A DNA stretch of 14,175 nt from Bryobacteraceae bacterium (GCA_014379815.1 JACMLA010000020.1:1-14175), one strand, 5' to 3'. Positions 1 to 8,088 are shown, numbered from the stretch's first letter. Translations and numbers: made by a program. The notes: generated by a model from the sequence alone, not told the origin.

Positions 1-1
1 A

Positions 2-1516
2 ATCCGTACACCGATGAACGGCATCATCGGCATGACGGAACTGACGTTGCAGACCGAACTCAGCGACGTGCAGCGGGATTACCTCAGCACCGTCAGAAGC
101 TCCGCGGATGCCCTCCTCGACCTGATCAACGAGATCCTTGACTTCTCCAAGATCGAAGCGGGCAAGCTGGAACTCGAAGAAGTCGAGACGGAACTTCATG
201 CCCTGCTCACAGACCCAGTCCGGCTGATGGCGGTTGCCTGCGAGAAGAAAGGACTGGAACTGATCTGCCGTTTGGAATCCGGTGTTCCGCAGTACGTGCG
301 CTGTGACCCCACACGGATTCGGCAAGTACTCATGAATTTAATGAGCAACGCCGTCAAGTTCACAGACAAAGGAGAAATTCTGGTTCAGGTAGAACGGCTT
401 GACACCCAGGACGAAACTTCCTTGATGCTGCAGTTCCGTGTTGTAGACAGCGGCATTGGCATTCCTCCTGATCGTCAGCCGAAGATCTTCGAAGCATTCG
501 TCCAGGCCGACGGCTCTACTACGCGGAAATACGGGGGCACTGGACTTGGCCTGGCTATCTGCCAGCGCCTTACCCAGGCAATGGGGGGCAAGATTCAGGT
601 GACCAGCGAAATCGGCAAAGGCAGTACTTTTAGCTTCAGCATCCGGGTAACAGAATGCCAGCCCACCGAGGCTCTACCTGCCATTGATGCCGCCTGGCTG
701 CGTGACCTCAAGGTTCTGGTCGTAGACGATAACCGGACCAATCGCCAACTGCTGGAGCAGTTGCTGCTCAGATGGGGCGCGGTGCCTTATCTGGCGGAAA
801 ACGCCCGCAATGGACTGGAACTTCTTCGTGAAACCGGAGCGGTTTTCCCGTTTGGCCTCGTAATCAGCGATGTCCACATGCCGGAGATGGACGGCTTCGA
901 AATGGTCAGCCAGATTCGGCGTGAAGGCCTGGCGCCCGAAGCGGTTGTCATGATGTTGAGCTCAGTCGACAGACTCGAACAAACAGCGCAGTGCCTTCAA
1001 CTGGGAATTGCCGGTTACCTCGCAAAGCCAGTCTTGGCTGATGGGCTCTTGCGAGCATTGAGCCAGGCCCTGCTGAAGCAACCGGTCAAAGTAGTGAGTC
1101 GCAGTGAACCGCTACGTCCAGCGCCGGAGTCGCTCACCCGGTCTCTTAGAATTCTGGTTGCCGAAGACAACGGGGTCAATCAGAAGCTCGCGCGAAGCAT
1201 TCTCGAGAAAGCTTTTCATCGGGTCGAACTGGTAACGAACGGTGAGCAAGCCGTGGCGGCCACCGCGCAGCGCACGTTTGATCTGATCCTGATGGATCTT
1301 CAGATGCCAGTTATGGATGGGCTCGAAGCCACCAGGCTAATTCGCGAACAGGAGCTCACCAGAGGTATCGGCTCGAAGGTTCCGATCATCGCGCTGACTG
1401 CGAACGCGATGCGGAGCGACCGTGAGAAGTGCGCGGTGGCGGGCATGGACGGGTACCTCTCAAAACCCTTCCGCAGCCACGAACTCCTGGAACTGGTTGA
1501 GAGACTTGGCAGATAG
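2..1516 (+). CDS. Hybrid sensor histidine kinase with two receiver domains (5' truncated)
   Basis: Cytoplasmic part of a two-component hybrid kinase that would autophosphorylate on His and relay to Asp. The frame is already open at base 2, reading IRTPMNGIIGMTEL, the tail of the H-box (usually SHEIRTPMNG), so the ATG at 14 is internal and the phospho-accepting His plus any sensor domain lie left of the window. Counting from that ATG: HisKA helices about 1-60; HATPase_c about 60-215 with N-box (LMNLMSNAVKFTD), G1 (DSGIGIP) and G2 (GGTGLGLAI). Receiver 1 is about 232-350 (VVDDN, phospho-Asp in SDVHMPEMDG, Lys in AKPV). Receiver 2 is about 380-498 (AEDN, MDLQMPVMDG, ALTAN, SKPF). Both receivers keep the acidic pair, Asp, Thr/Ser and Lys, so both look active. 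The protein ends right after receiver 2 with no HPt domain, so phosphotransfer would need a separate HPt protein or act within the kinase. It is convergent with the dehydrogenase gene. No partner regulator is visible. Confidence 0.95.
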   Translation: MRTPMNGIIGMTELTLQTELSDVQRDYLSTVRSSADALLDLINEILDFSKIEAGKLELEEVETELHALLTDPVRLMAVACEKKGLELICRLESGVPQYVRCDPTRIRQVLMNLMSNAVKFTDKGEILVQVERLDTQDETSLMLQFRVVDSGIGIPPDRQPKIFEAFVQADGSTTRKYGGTGLGLAICQRLTQAMGGKIQVTSEIGKGSTFSFSIRVTECQPTEALPAIDAAWLRDLKVLVVDDNRTNRQLLEQLLLRWGAVPYLAENARNGLELLRETGAVFPFGLVISDVHMPEMDGFEMVSQIRREGLAPEAVVMMLSSVDRLEQTAQCLQLGIAGYLAKPVLADGLLRALSQALLKQPVKVVSRSEPLRPAPESLTRSLRILVAEDNGVNQKLARSILEKAFHRVELVTNGEQAVAATAQRTFDLILMDLQMPVMDGLEATRLIREQELTRGIGSKVPIIALTANAMRSDREKCAVAGMDGYLSKPFRSHELLELVERLGR

Positions 1517-1551
1517 ACGTGTCCTTTATAGCCACCAGAAGCACCGAAGCA

Positions 1552-1618
1552 AAGTGAGGCAAAGCAAAGCAAGTAAGGCAAAGCAAAGCAAGTAAGGCAA
1601 AGCAAAGTGAGGCAAAGC
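1552..1618. repeat. 19-bp purine-rich tandem repeat
   Basis: Units of the form aagtRaggcaaagcaaagc start at 1552, 1571 and 1590 (the third has its last base changed), followed by a partial unit. The core GGCAAAGC occurs at 1558, 1577, 1596 and 1611, giving spacings of 19, 19 and 15. The tract is almost all A/G plus C on the + strand. It lies 35 bases past the kinase stop, in the spacer between convergent genes. No coding function is supported; the minus-strand translation is low-complexity Leu/Cys. It could be a variable-number repeat or part of an intergenic repeat family. Confidence 0.85.
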
Positions 1619-1626
1619 GAGGTGGG

Positions 1627-1663
1627 GCGGGCGTCCACGCCTGCAGCGGGTCTCCAGACCCGC
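1627..1663. repeat. Pair of adjacent 18-nt palindromes (REP-like hairpins)
   Basis: Two hairpins sit one base apart: 1627-1644 (arms gcgggcgt / acgcctgc, one G-T wobble) and 1646-1663 (arms gcgggtct / agacccgc, perfect). Both have CC at the centre and share the pattern gcggg...cc...c-c-gc, so they look like two versions of one element. They lie between the convergent kinase and dehydrogenase genes, where they could stop transcription from either side, but neither is followed by a T-run on either strand, so a classical intrinsic terminator is not shown. REP or REPIN-type extragenic palindromes are the better guess. Confidence 0.6.
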
Positions 1664-1672
1664 AGTAGCCTG

Positions 1673-2815
1673 CTAGCTCTTCAGCAACTGCCGGGCAATC
1701 ACCATCCTCTGGATCTCACTGGTGCCTTCCCCAATGGTCAGCAATTTGACGTCGCGATAAAACTTCTCCACCGGATAGTCCTTGATGAAGCCGTACCCTC
1801 CGTGGACCTGCAGCGCTTCGTCGCAAACCCGGACCGCAATCTCAGAGGAGAACAGCTTTGCCATGGCAGACTCCTTCGTCACCCTCTGATTCTGATCCTT
1901 CAGCCAGGCAGCCTTTAGCGTCAGCGTCCGCGCTGCTTCAATCTGTGTCGCCATGTCGGCGAGCTTGAACTGGATCGCCTGGAATTCTGAAATAGGTCGC
2001 CCAAACTGCTTCCTGACCTTTGCGTAGCGAAGTGCATTTTCAAACGCACCCTGCGCTGTACCAACTGACAGTGCGGCAATCGAAATACGCCCGCCGTCAA
2101 GGATCCGCAAACTGTCAATAAAGCCCTCTCCCGGTTTCCCAAGTAGTTGCGACTCAGGCAGGCGGCAATCGTGGAACAGAACTTCGCCGGTGGCGCTCGC
2201 CCGCATGCCGAGCTTGTTTTCTTTCTTGCCCACACGGAACCCAGGCACGTCTGGCTCAATGATAAAAGCGCTGATCCCGTGGTGCGCGGCGGTCCGGTCG
2301 GTCACTGCCATCGCTACGCATACCTGCGCATAATGAGCATTCGTCGTGAAGGTTTTTCCGCCATTCAGGATCCAGTAATCCCCGTCGCGTACAGCCTGCG
2401 AACGCGTCCCACCAGCGTCCGAGCCCGCTTCTGGTTCGGTCAGCGACCAGCAGCCGATCCACTCGCCCGTCGCCAGTTTTGGGATATACCTCTGCTTTTG
2501 CTCTTCGGATCCGGCAATGAAAATATGATTGGTGCAGAGCGAATTGTGCGCGGCAACAATCAGCGCAACTGAGGGATCGATGCGGGCGAGTTCCTCGATG
2601 ATAATCGTGTACTCGATGTAACCCAGTCACGACCCACCAATATCTTCCTGGAAAATTGCTCCCAGATAGCCAAGTTCTCCACACGTCTTGATTACCGCAA
2701 GCGGAAACGTCTGGTTCTCGTCCCACTCCAGTACATGAGGGGCAATTTCTGATTCTGCAAACTGCCGCACTTGTTTGCGGAGTTGCACCTGTTCGTCGGT
2801 AAACGAAAAGTCCAT
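1673..2815 (-). pseudogene. Acyl-CoA dehydrogenase interrupted by an in-frame TGA
   Basis: A 380-codon frame of typical short/medium-chain acyl-CoA dehydrogenase length (FAD flavoprotein, first step of beta-oxidation, electrons to ETF). It starts MDFSFTDEQ at 2815 and stays in one frame to TAG at 1673, except for one TGA at 2627-2629 (codon 63). Before the stop it reads EDIGGS; after it [19 protein letters not shown], then [49 protein letters not shown] and [18 protein letters not shown]. The catalytic Glu lies in GEGTSEIQR (about residue 363). The family normally has Gly at the stop position (GGxG), so one base change GGA to TGA explains it. Other genes here end in TGA, which argues against reassignment. 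Options: recent pseudogene, sequencing error, or low-level readthrough (context TGA C). An internal start near 2311 would give only the C-terminal 212 residues. It begins 23 bases after the permease stop, last in the operon; a role in lipid or acyl supply is conjecture. Confidence 0.85.
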
Positions 2816-2838
2816 TGTGCCTACAGTATGTCCTTACT

Positions 2839-4020
2839 CTAAATGACGTCGGCGAAGCTGCTGCGGAGCTTGTAGAAACAGGCGTGTCCCAACAAAAATA
2901 CAATCGCAGCGATCAGCCACAGTTTCCAGATGACCTCAAAAGGTGGCGCGGCATTCTCGAGAAAGATCGACCTGTAGCAGCGGACGAGCATAAAAATAGG
3001 GTTGGAAGCGAGCACACCGATAGCCTCCGCGGGGATAGCCGATTCGGGGTAACAGATGGGAGTCAGGAAGAACCAGAGAGTGAGCAGGAATCCCATAATC
3101 TGACCCAGATCCCGTAAAAAAACACCCAGCGAGGATAAGAGCCACGCGGTTCCCAGAGTAAAGAGCACTTGCGGAATGACAACTACAGGAAGCCAGAGCG
3201 CCGTCGCCGGCAGCGAGCCTCGCACCGCAAGCAGGGCAATGAGAAAGATACCCAGAGCAAAACACTCCGAAACGAGTGCCGCAAACGTTTGGCTAGCCGG
3301 CAGAATCTCAACCGGAAAGACCAGTTTGCGGATGAAGTTACGGTGCTCCAGCATCACGTACGGGGATCGCCCGACAGCCTCGCTGAACGCAAGCCAGGGA
3401 AGCAATCCTGCCAACAGGTAAAGGACGAAGCCCGTCCGGCTGTTATCGGCGCCGAATCTGGACTGCAAAACAATTCCAAAGACAAAAAAATAGGTTGCCG
3501 TCAGCAACAGTGGGTTCAGAACCGTCCACAGAACGTCACCGAAGCTACCCCGGTAGCGCGCCATAATGTCCCGCCGCACCATCGACCGGATCAGGCTGCG
3601 GTTGTCCAGAAGCGTCCGGAATGGCAGCACAAAAGTCTTCCCAACAGCGCGGCCAAAGCTCCTCCAGCCAAGAGCGCGCATCGTCGTTTCCCGCGCCTCG
3701 AGCAGCGTCGCCCTGCCGCCTTCCACCATCACCTCGAACAGCAGGAAAGGTTTGCCCAGCGAGTAGAGCCAGCCCCGGTCTTTATCCAGCAGCGAGAGAA
3801 AAACGCGATAGCTTCCTCGTTCTGGCGGTAGTGCAATCTGCACGCGGTTCTCATCTCCCCGCGTGACCCGGTGCCACTCGCCTTCAAGAATGAATGTTCC
3901 GGTGATCGGGTCGAAGATCTGGTACCCCAGCAGTTCGCACTGGCTCACATCACTTACCTGAAAGCTCGTTTGAATCGTGCGTCCGGCTGGGTCGAGAGTG
4001 TATTGCAATCCGTGGAACAT
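2839..4020 (-). CDS. Wzm-like ABC-2 polysaccharide export permease with N-terminal Wzt-C-like domain
   Basis: 393 aa inner-membrane permease of the ABC-2 (Wzm/TagG) type that would export a lipid-linked polysaccharide using a separate ATPase. Residues about 140-393 match the family: RDIMARYRGSFGDVLWTVLNP on the cytoplasmic side, then LLAGLLPWLAFSEAVGRS, RKLVFPVEILP, FFLTPICYPESAIP and NPIFMLVRCYRSIF, with about six membrane segments. Usual Wzm proteins are about 260-290 aa; here about 125 soluble residues precede the permease. They read like a beta-sandwich (CELLGYQIFDPITGTFILEGE, then LPPERGSYRVFLSLLDKDRG and FLLFEVMVEGG), resembling the glycan-binding C-terminal domain of Wzt ATPases. That likeness is by eye and unproven. 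The ATG at 4020 lies 6 bases after the TAA of the glycosyltransferase-methyltransferase gene, with no clear Shine-Dalgarno, suggesting coupled translation. No Wzt ATPase gene is in the window. Confidence 0.85.
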   Translation of the reverse strand: MFHGLQYTLDPAGRTIQTSFQVSDVSQCELLGYQIFDPITGTFILEGEWHRVTRGDENRVQIALPPERGSYRVFLSLLDKDRGWLYSLGKPFLLFEVMVEGGRATLLEARETTMRALGWRSFGRAVGKTFVLPFRTLLDNRSLIRSMVRRDIMARYRGSFGDVLWTVLNPLLLTATYFFVFGIVLQSRFGADNSRTGFVLYLLAGLLPWLAFSEAVGRSPYVMLEHRNFIRKLVFPVEILPASQTFAALVSECFALGIFLIALLAVRGSLPATALWLPVVVIPQVLFTLGTAWLLSSLGVFLRDLGQIMGFLLTLWFFLTPICYPESAIPAEAIGVLASNPIFMLVRCYRSIFLENAAPPFEVIWKLWLIAAIVFLLGHACFYKLRSSFADVI

Positions 4021-4026
4021 CGGGCG

Positions 4027-6066
4027 TTAACTGTACAGCCACCGGGGATAACGTTCGCGGACCGGCCCCTGCTTGACCCCCACAACATAAAGTCCGTCGC
4101 CCCGAAGCGAGCGTTCCAGTTTGTAGTTCTCCAGCAAATGCTGAACCCACACATGTTCCGGGTGAGGCGCGTCCTGAAACTCTCCCGTCTCCAGCAAGGT
4201 CACCTCGAAACCGGAACCGCGAAACAGAGCCACAAGCTCACGCGGAGCATACTCCCTTGCGTGCCGGGCGTCATCGTTCCCGCCACCTTGCGCCGGTCGC
4301 AGGTAAGCAGGAAAGAAACCCGGATGGTAGCCTTGCAAAATCGCGGAAACTGCCCGGAAAGAGCAGATATTCGGGGTCGTAACCACAAGGTGACCACCTG
4401 TTTTCAGGATCCGGTTCACCTCGCACATCATGTGCATCGGATCGGTTGGCAAGTGCTCCAGAAGTTCGCAGCACAAAACAGTGTCGAAATGTTCCGCTGC
4501 ATAAGGGAACAAATCTTTCTCCGCATCGAACAGGTCCACGTCACAGCTGAAAACCTCGCCGCTTTCGGAGGCCACTTTCTTGTGCTCGGTGTGGCCCGCC
4601 GGGCCAAAGTAGCAGCCACGCACTTCGGTGTACTGCAGTTTGTCCTTCAGGGCGGGTGTGATCTGAAGGTAGGCGCCCATCTCCAGAACACGCTTGCCAG
4701 GCCCCCCAGGCGGGGTAACTTGCAACGTCTTCTGAAGCCGCGTCAGGTGATTCCGGATGTACTCCCGGGACTCAGCGGATTCTGCCCATCCCAGTACATA
4801 CTCCGGTTCTATCGCTGCTACGGGAAGCGGTTCGGAAGCCTGCACGGGCGGCAGCGAGATCATCCCCGGTGCCCCGGGCTCGGGCGCAACGGACAACGTC
4901 GCCTCCGCGGCGATCGCTACTTCCTCAGCACCAGTCGGTACTGAGGATGGTGTCTCCAGAATGGACTCGAGAAACGTGACGTATCGCTTAGCGACCGAGT
5001 ACCAGTCGCACTCCCGCTCCACCCAGGCCTTCGCGCGCTGCCCCAGCTGCTCCCGCAGTGCTGGTCGCGTAACCAGCAGATTCAGGTACTCGAACAAGAT
5101 GTCTTCTTCTTCCGGGCCAACCGGGACTTTCAGGCAGATATCGTCCGGGTACTCCTGGAAGGATCCGACATCGGACACAACAACCGCACGCCCCAGCCCC
5201 AGCGACCGCAACAGCGTCCCGGAGCTCTCACCCACCGTAGGCCAGCGTAAGTTCAGAACAACATCGCAAGCCGCAATGTAGCCAACAAATTCCTCGATCG
5301 GTGTGAAGCCCAGAATCCGTGCACTCGTGCTGATTCCGAGGCTGGAGATCAACGACGCGAGCGGAAATTCCGGATGCGGTTCGCCAACCAGAATCATCTT
5401 CGCCTGAGGCTGTACCCGCAGCAGACGCCGGAACGCACGCAGCGATTCGGCAATCCTCTTGTATGGTTTTAGAAAACCAAAGATTCCGATCAGCGGCGTT
5501 TCAGGTCCAATCCCAAGTCGCTGACGGAAACCCAGGGCATCTGCATCGGGTATCCACGCCCCATGAGGGATCACCGCTGAGGGGCCTGCAAACCCGGATT
5601 TCCGCACGTCGCTTTGTACACAGCGGCTGTGTGCGATCACTCCAGTGGAGCTTTGTAACAAGCGGCGCATCATCGGTACGCCCTCGTAATCGGGGCCCAC
5701 TTCCAGAGCCCTCGCACGAAGTCCGTAACTGAGTGCGGCTGGCCCTCCATCGAACTCCAGCTCTCTCAGGTACGCGTCCCATTCGCCGTGTCGGATCGTT
5801 ATTTCCGCAATCAGATGGTGAAGATTTGCCTCGTGCATCACCACAACACCGGGGCACTCCAACGCGTGCTGATAGACAAACTCGTGATAGCCGTTGTTGC
5901 CAATCTGATAAAGCGCCACGTCAAAGTCTTTGGCCTGGAACTCTTCAGCCCGGCTAGAGAAGACTCTGACCTGCGCAAGTCCCGAAAGCGGTTCCAGCAA
6001 AGCAGCGGAATAGTCGGCGATGCCACTCCTCGAAGGCGGCATAGGTGAGAAGAAGGCAATCCGCAT
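4027..6066 (-). CDS. GT4 glycosyltransferase fused to a class I SAM methyltransferase
   Basis: 679 aa bifunctional cytoplasmic enzyme for glycan assembly. Residues about 1-375 form a GT-B glycosyltransferase of family GT4: N-terminal MRIAFFSPMPPSRSGIADYS, HEANLHH, the hinge GIFGFLKPYKR, and WPTVGESSGTLLRSLGLGRAVV near 275-295 in the place of the EX7E donor-binding motif. An Ala/Pro/Glu-rich linker (about 380-430) leads to a methyltransferase (about 440-670): motif I RVLEMGAYLQ (about 457), the acidic CDVDLFDAEKD, FDTVLCCELLEHLPTDP (about 525-540) and ILKTGGHLVVTTPN. Motif I lacks the full GxGxG. The sugar and methyl acceptor are unknown; adding then methylating a sugar, or capping the chain end, would fit. 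Start ATG at 6066 is 8 bases after the DUF3108 stop; an SD-like GAG lies just upstream. The permease gene follows after 6 bases. Confidence 0.9.
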   Translation of the reverse strand: MRIAFFSPMPPSRSGIADYSAALLEPLSGLAQVRVFSSRAEEFQAKDFDVALYQIGNNGYHEFVYQHALECPGVVVMHEANLHHLIAEITIRHGEWDAYLRELEFDGGPAALSYGLRARALEVGPDYEGVPMMRRLLQSSTGVIAHSRCVQSDVRKSGFAGPSAVIPHGAWIPDADALGFRQRLGIGPETPLIGIFGFLKPYKRIAESLRAFRRLLRVQPQAKMILVGEPHPEFPLASLISSLGISTSARILGFTPIEEFVGYIAACDVVLNLRWPTVGESSGTLLRSLGLGRAVVVSDVGSFQEYPDDICLKVPVGPEEEDILFEYLNLLVTRPALREQLGQRAKAWVERECDWYSVAKRYVTFLESILETPSSVPTGAEEVAIAAEATLSVAPEPGAPGMISLPPVQASEPLPVAAIEPEYVLGWAESAESREYIRNHLTRLQKTLQVTPPGGPGKRVLEMGAYLQITPALKDKLQYTEVRGCYFGPAGHTEHKKVASESGEVFSCDVDLFDAEKDLFPYAAEHFDTVLCCELLEHLPTDPMHMMCEVNRILKTGGHLVVTTPNICSFRAVSAILQGYHPGFFPAYLRPAQGGGNDDARHAREYAPRELVALFRGSGFEVTLLETGEFQDAPHPEHVWVQHLLENYKLERSLRGDGLYVVGVKQGPVRERYPRWLYS

Positions 6067-6074
6067 CTCGCTTT

Positions 6075-6911
6075 TCAGCGTTCGAACTCCACTGTGAACC
6101 GTCCCAAGGCAACAGGAATGCTGGCCTGGATAGGAGTTCTGGCCGCGTCACGAGCAAAATACAACTCCACTGTGAATTCCGAGGCAGGACCTTTGAGGAA
6201 AGCGGTCAGCTTGTCGGCTTCCACATACTCCGCACCAGACCGGATCCTTTGCGTTCCGGTATACTGCAGCCGGGTTTGATACGCAGCTCCGTAAAAAAGT
6301 GGCTGAGATTGCGGCACCCTGCCGGCAGCAAGTTCACGGCGCGCAAACCAGAGAAACGTCAACGCATCCTTCGCGCAGGCGTTAATCCTCGTTTCACTTT
6401 TGCCTCCTCCGTTTCCGGTGGTCCGCGTAGCCGTAAGGGTCGCCGGATCGAAGGTCGTCTTTTCCCCAATCTGTCGCTTGCCCCGTGTCGCTTCTTTCCG
6501 GAACTCCAGTGAGCACAAGTCTCCGGATGCCCTGGAGTTCGCCGACTCAGCAAGTCGGAATGCAGGAAAAGCCGCGTCGACCTTCATCGAAAACGACCAT
6601 TCCGATCCTTCCTGCACAGCCGTAAATTCCCCTTCGCCAAGACTGAGACCGCTGGGCCAGTTGACATTGAAACGCAGGGTTTCCGTCTTGCCGGCCGCTG
6701 GCTTAGGACTTACCGGAGCCACGGGGGGCACGACCGGTTCAGCGGCCTTCTCTGTAGAACTTCCCTGAGACTGAGCCGTAGCCGGAGCAACTGCAGCTTG
6801 TGGTTTCGTCAGGCTCGGAGGCTTCGCCTTTGGCGCTGGCTTCTGAACTGGTCCGGCTGCGAACCCCAGCAACACTGCCAGCGTCGCAGAGCCGGTCACG
6901 CGAAAGATCAT
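6075..6911 (-). CDS. DUF3108 exported protein
   Basis: 278 aa. I chose the ATG at 6911 because it overlaps the upstream glycosyltransferase TGA as ATGA and is followed at once by a signal peptide (MIFRVTGSATLAVLLGFAAGPVQ); a longer frame up to 7007 adds residues not expected before a signal sequence. A Pro/Ala/Lys-rich low-complexity stretch (about 24-75) acts as a spacer. The rest matches the DUF3108 pattern: LRFNVNWPSGLSLGEGEFTA, WSFSMKVDAAFPAFRLAESANSR, CSLEFRKEATRGKRQIGEKTTFDP, and a terminal beta-rich part ending GRFTVEFER. DUF3108 proteins are predicted beta-rich envelope proteins with no firm biochemical role. Lying between glycosyltransferase genes with ATGA coupling, it may help in export or anchoring of the glycan, but that is context only. 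Confidence 0.8.
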   Translation of the reverse strand: MIFRVTGSATLAVLLGFAAGPVQKPAPKAKPPSLTKPQAAVAPATAQSQGSSTEKAAEPVVPPVAPVSPKPAAGKTETLRFNVNWPSGLSLGEGEFTAVQEGSEWSFSMKVDAAFPAFRLAESANSRASGDLCSLEFRKEATRGKRQIGEKTTFDPATLTATRTTGNGGGKSETRINACAKDALTFLWFARRELAAGRVPQSQPLFYGAAYQTRLQYTGTQRIRSGAEYVEADKLTAFLKGPASEFTVELYFARDAARTPIQASIPVALGRFTVEFER

Positions 6912-8062
6912 CGGCGGACCACTGCCGTGCTTCTGGTGGCCGTTAGTTGCTTCGCGCCGGCCACCTCGTAGTAGATCTGCAAAGTGCGCCGCGCCGTGTG
7001 TTCCCATGTGAACAACGACGCGCGCTGTTGTCCGAGTCGTTCCATGCGGGCGCGCAGTTCGTGATCCAGCAGAAGGTCCCGCAAAGCGCGCACGATTTCG
7101 CCAGGTGAGCCAGGATCGAAAAGCAGCGCTGCCGAGTCAGCGACTTCGGGTATGGAGGAAGTGCCCGAACATGCCACAGCCCTGCCGCAAGCCATAGCCT
7201 CGAGAATAGGAAGACCAAAGCCTTCGTAGAAAGATGGGAATACGAAGCAGTCAGAAGCGTTGTAAAGCCACACCAGGTCTTCATCGCTAACCCAGTTCGT
7301 GAAGTGGATGCGAGACGCCAGCGGGCTCTTCGCCGCGCGCTCATGCACATGCCTGGCAAACCAGGTATTCTTACCGACAATTACAAGACCGTGAGGAAGA
7401 CCGGGGTTCTGATGGATCAGGGCTTCAAATGCATCGATCAAACCAATCTGGTTTTTTCGCGGCTGCAGGTCGCCGACGTTGACGATATAAGGCGTGTTGA
7501 TCTGAAACGCTTCCCGGACTTTGCGTGCCGCCAGATCTCGCGAGACTGGCCGGAAGTTCGGAGATACCGCAATCGGGACAACCTCTACACGCGCAGGATC
7601 CAGAGGGTACGCTCGCAAAATTGCAGACCGTGAAAACTCACTTGGAGTTAGAACTCGCGCTGCATTTGCCATCGTTTGTTTCACTGTGATGCGTAATTGA
7701 ACCGCTCTTTGCCAGGAAAAAAACTCAGGATGTTCCAGAAAACTAATGTCATGCACACTGACAATCACAGGAACGGGACATGCCAGGGGCGCGGTGTATT
7801 GCACGTGCAGAAGGTCGGGACGATCCTCACGGACCCGGCGTGACAGGTCAACGCCCAGCCGTAAAAATGAGTTTCCTGACACCTCGCGGCGCCGGAATCG
7901 CGTAGGTACACAATCAGCGGCACCGCCGATGTTTGCGGATAAATAGGCGATAAATTCGGAGTTCTGATCGAGCGACGCGAAACCCTGAAGCAGGTTGCGT
8001 ACGTATACTTCGTTCCCGGTCAGGTGCCGCCCGATCGCGTGTGCGTCAACAGAAAAGCGCAT
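6908..8062 (-). CDS. GT4 family glycosyltransferase
   Basis: 384 aa cytoplasmic or peripheral GT-B glycosyltransferase, close in style to mannosyl/rhamnosyl transferases of O-antigen clusters. Visible: N-terminal MRFSVDAHAIGRHLTGNEVYVRNLL (acceptor domain, TG-E-Y loop), HVQYTAP, VSVHDISFLEHPEFF, then the hinge YIVNVGDLQPRKNQ, and the donor site SFYEGFGLPILEAMACGRAV with the EX7E pair near residues 278-286. Length is normal. ATG at 8062 is 26 bases after the stop of the preceding transferase; no strong Shine-Dalgarno. Its stop overlaps the DUF3108 start (ATGA). Donor and acceptor sugars cannot be read from the sequence. Confidence 0.92.
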   Translation of the reverse strand: MRFSVDAHAIGRHLTGNEVYVRNLLQGFASLDQNSEFIAYLSANIGGAADCVPTRFRRREVSGNSFLRLGVDLSRRVREDRPDLLHVQYTAPLACPVPVIVSVHDISFLEHPEFFSWQRAVQLRITVKQTMANAARVLTPSEFSRSAILRAYPLDPARVEVVPIAVSPNFRPVSRDLAARKVREAFQINTPYIVNVGDLQPRKNQIGLIDAFEALIHQNPGLPHGLVIVGKNTWFARHVHERAAKSPLASRIHFTNWVSDEDLVWLYNASDCFVFPSFYEGFGLPILEAMACGRAVACSGTSSIPEVADSAALLFDPGSPGEIVRALRDLLLDHELRARMERLGQQRASLFTWEHTARRTLQIYYEVAGAKQLTATRSTAVVRR

Positions 8063-8088
8063 GCACCGTTACCAGTATAAAGTGCGAC

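Noticed and set aside
1627..1663. CRISPR array or intrinsic terminator
   Set aside because: The two palindromes have no spacer between them and no T-run follows on either strand, so neither label is supported.
2624..2629. Selenocysteine or recoded TGA in the dehydrogenase
   Set aside because: Relatives have Gly, not Cys, at this site, the residue is not catalytic, no clear SECIS-like hairpin was recognised, and other genes in the window end naturally in TGA.
2256..2903. A minus-strand open frame of about 215 codons spanning the dehydrogenase stop
   Set aside because: It is out of frame with both conserved halves of the dehydrogenase, has Cys/Trp/Arg-rich nonsense composition, and so does not explain the TGA by frameshift.
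3169..3831. A + strand open frame of about 220 codons, rich in Arg/Gln/Lys
   Set aside because: Antisense to the Wzm-like permease, low complexity, no domain.
3871..4944. A long + strand open frame of about 357 codons
   Set aside because: It is antisense to the permease start and the methyltransferase domain, has no recognisable motif, and mirrors codon bias of the real genes.
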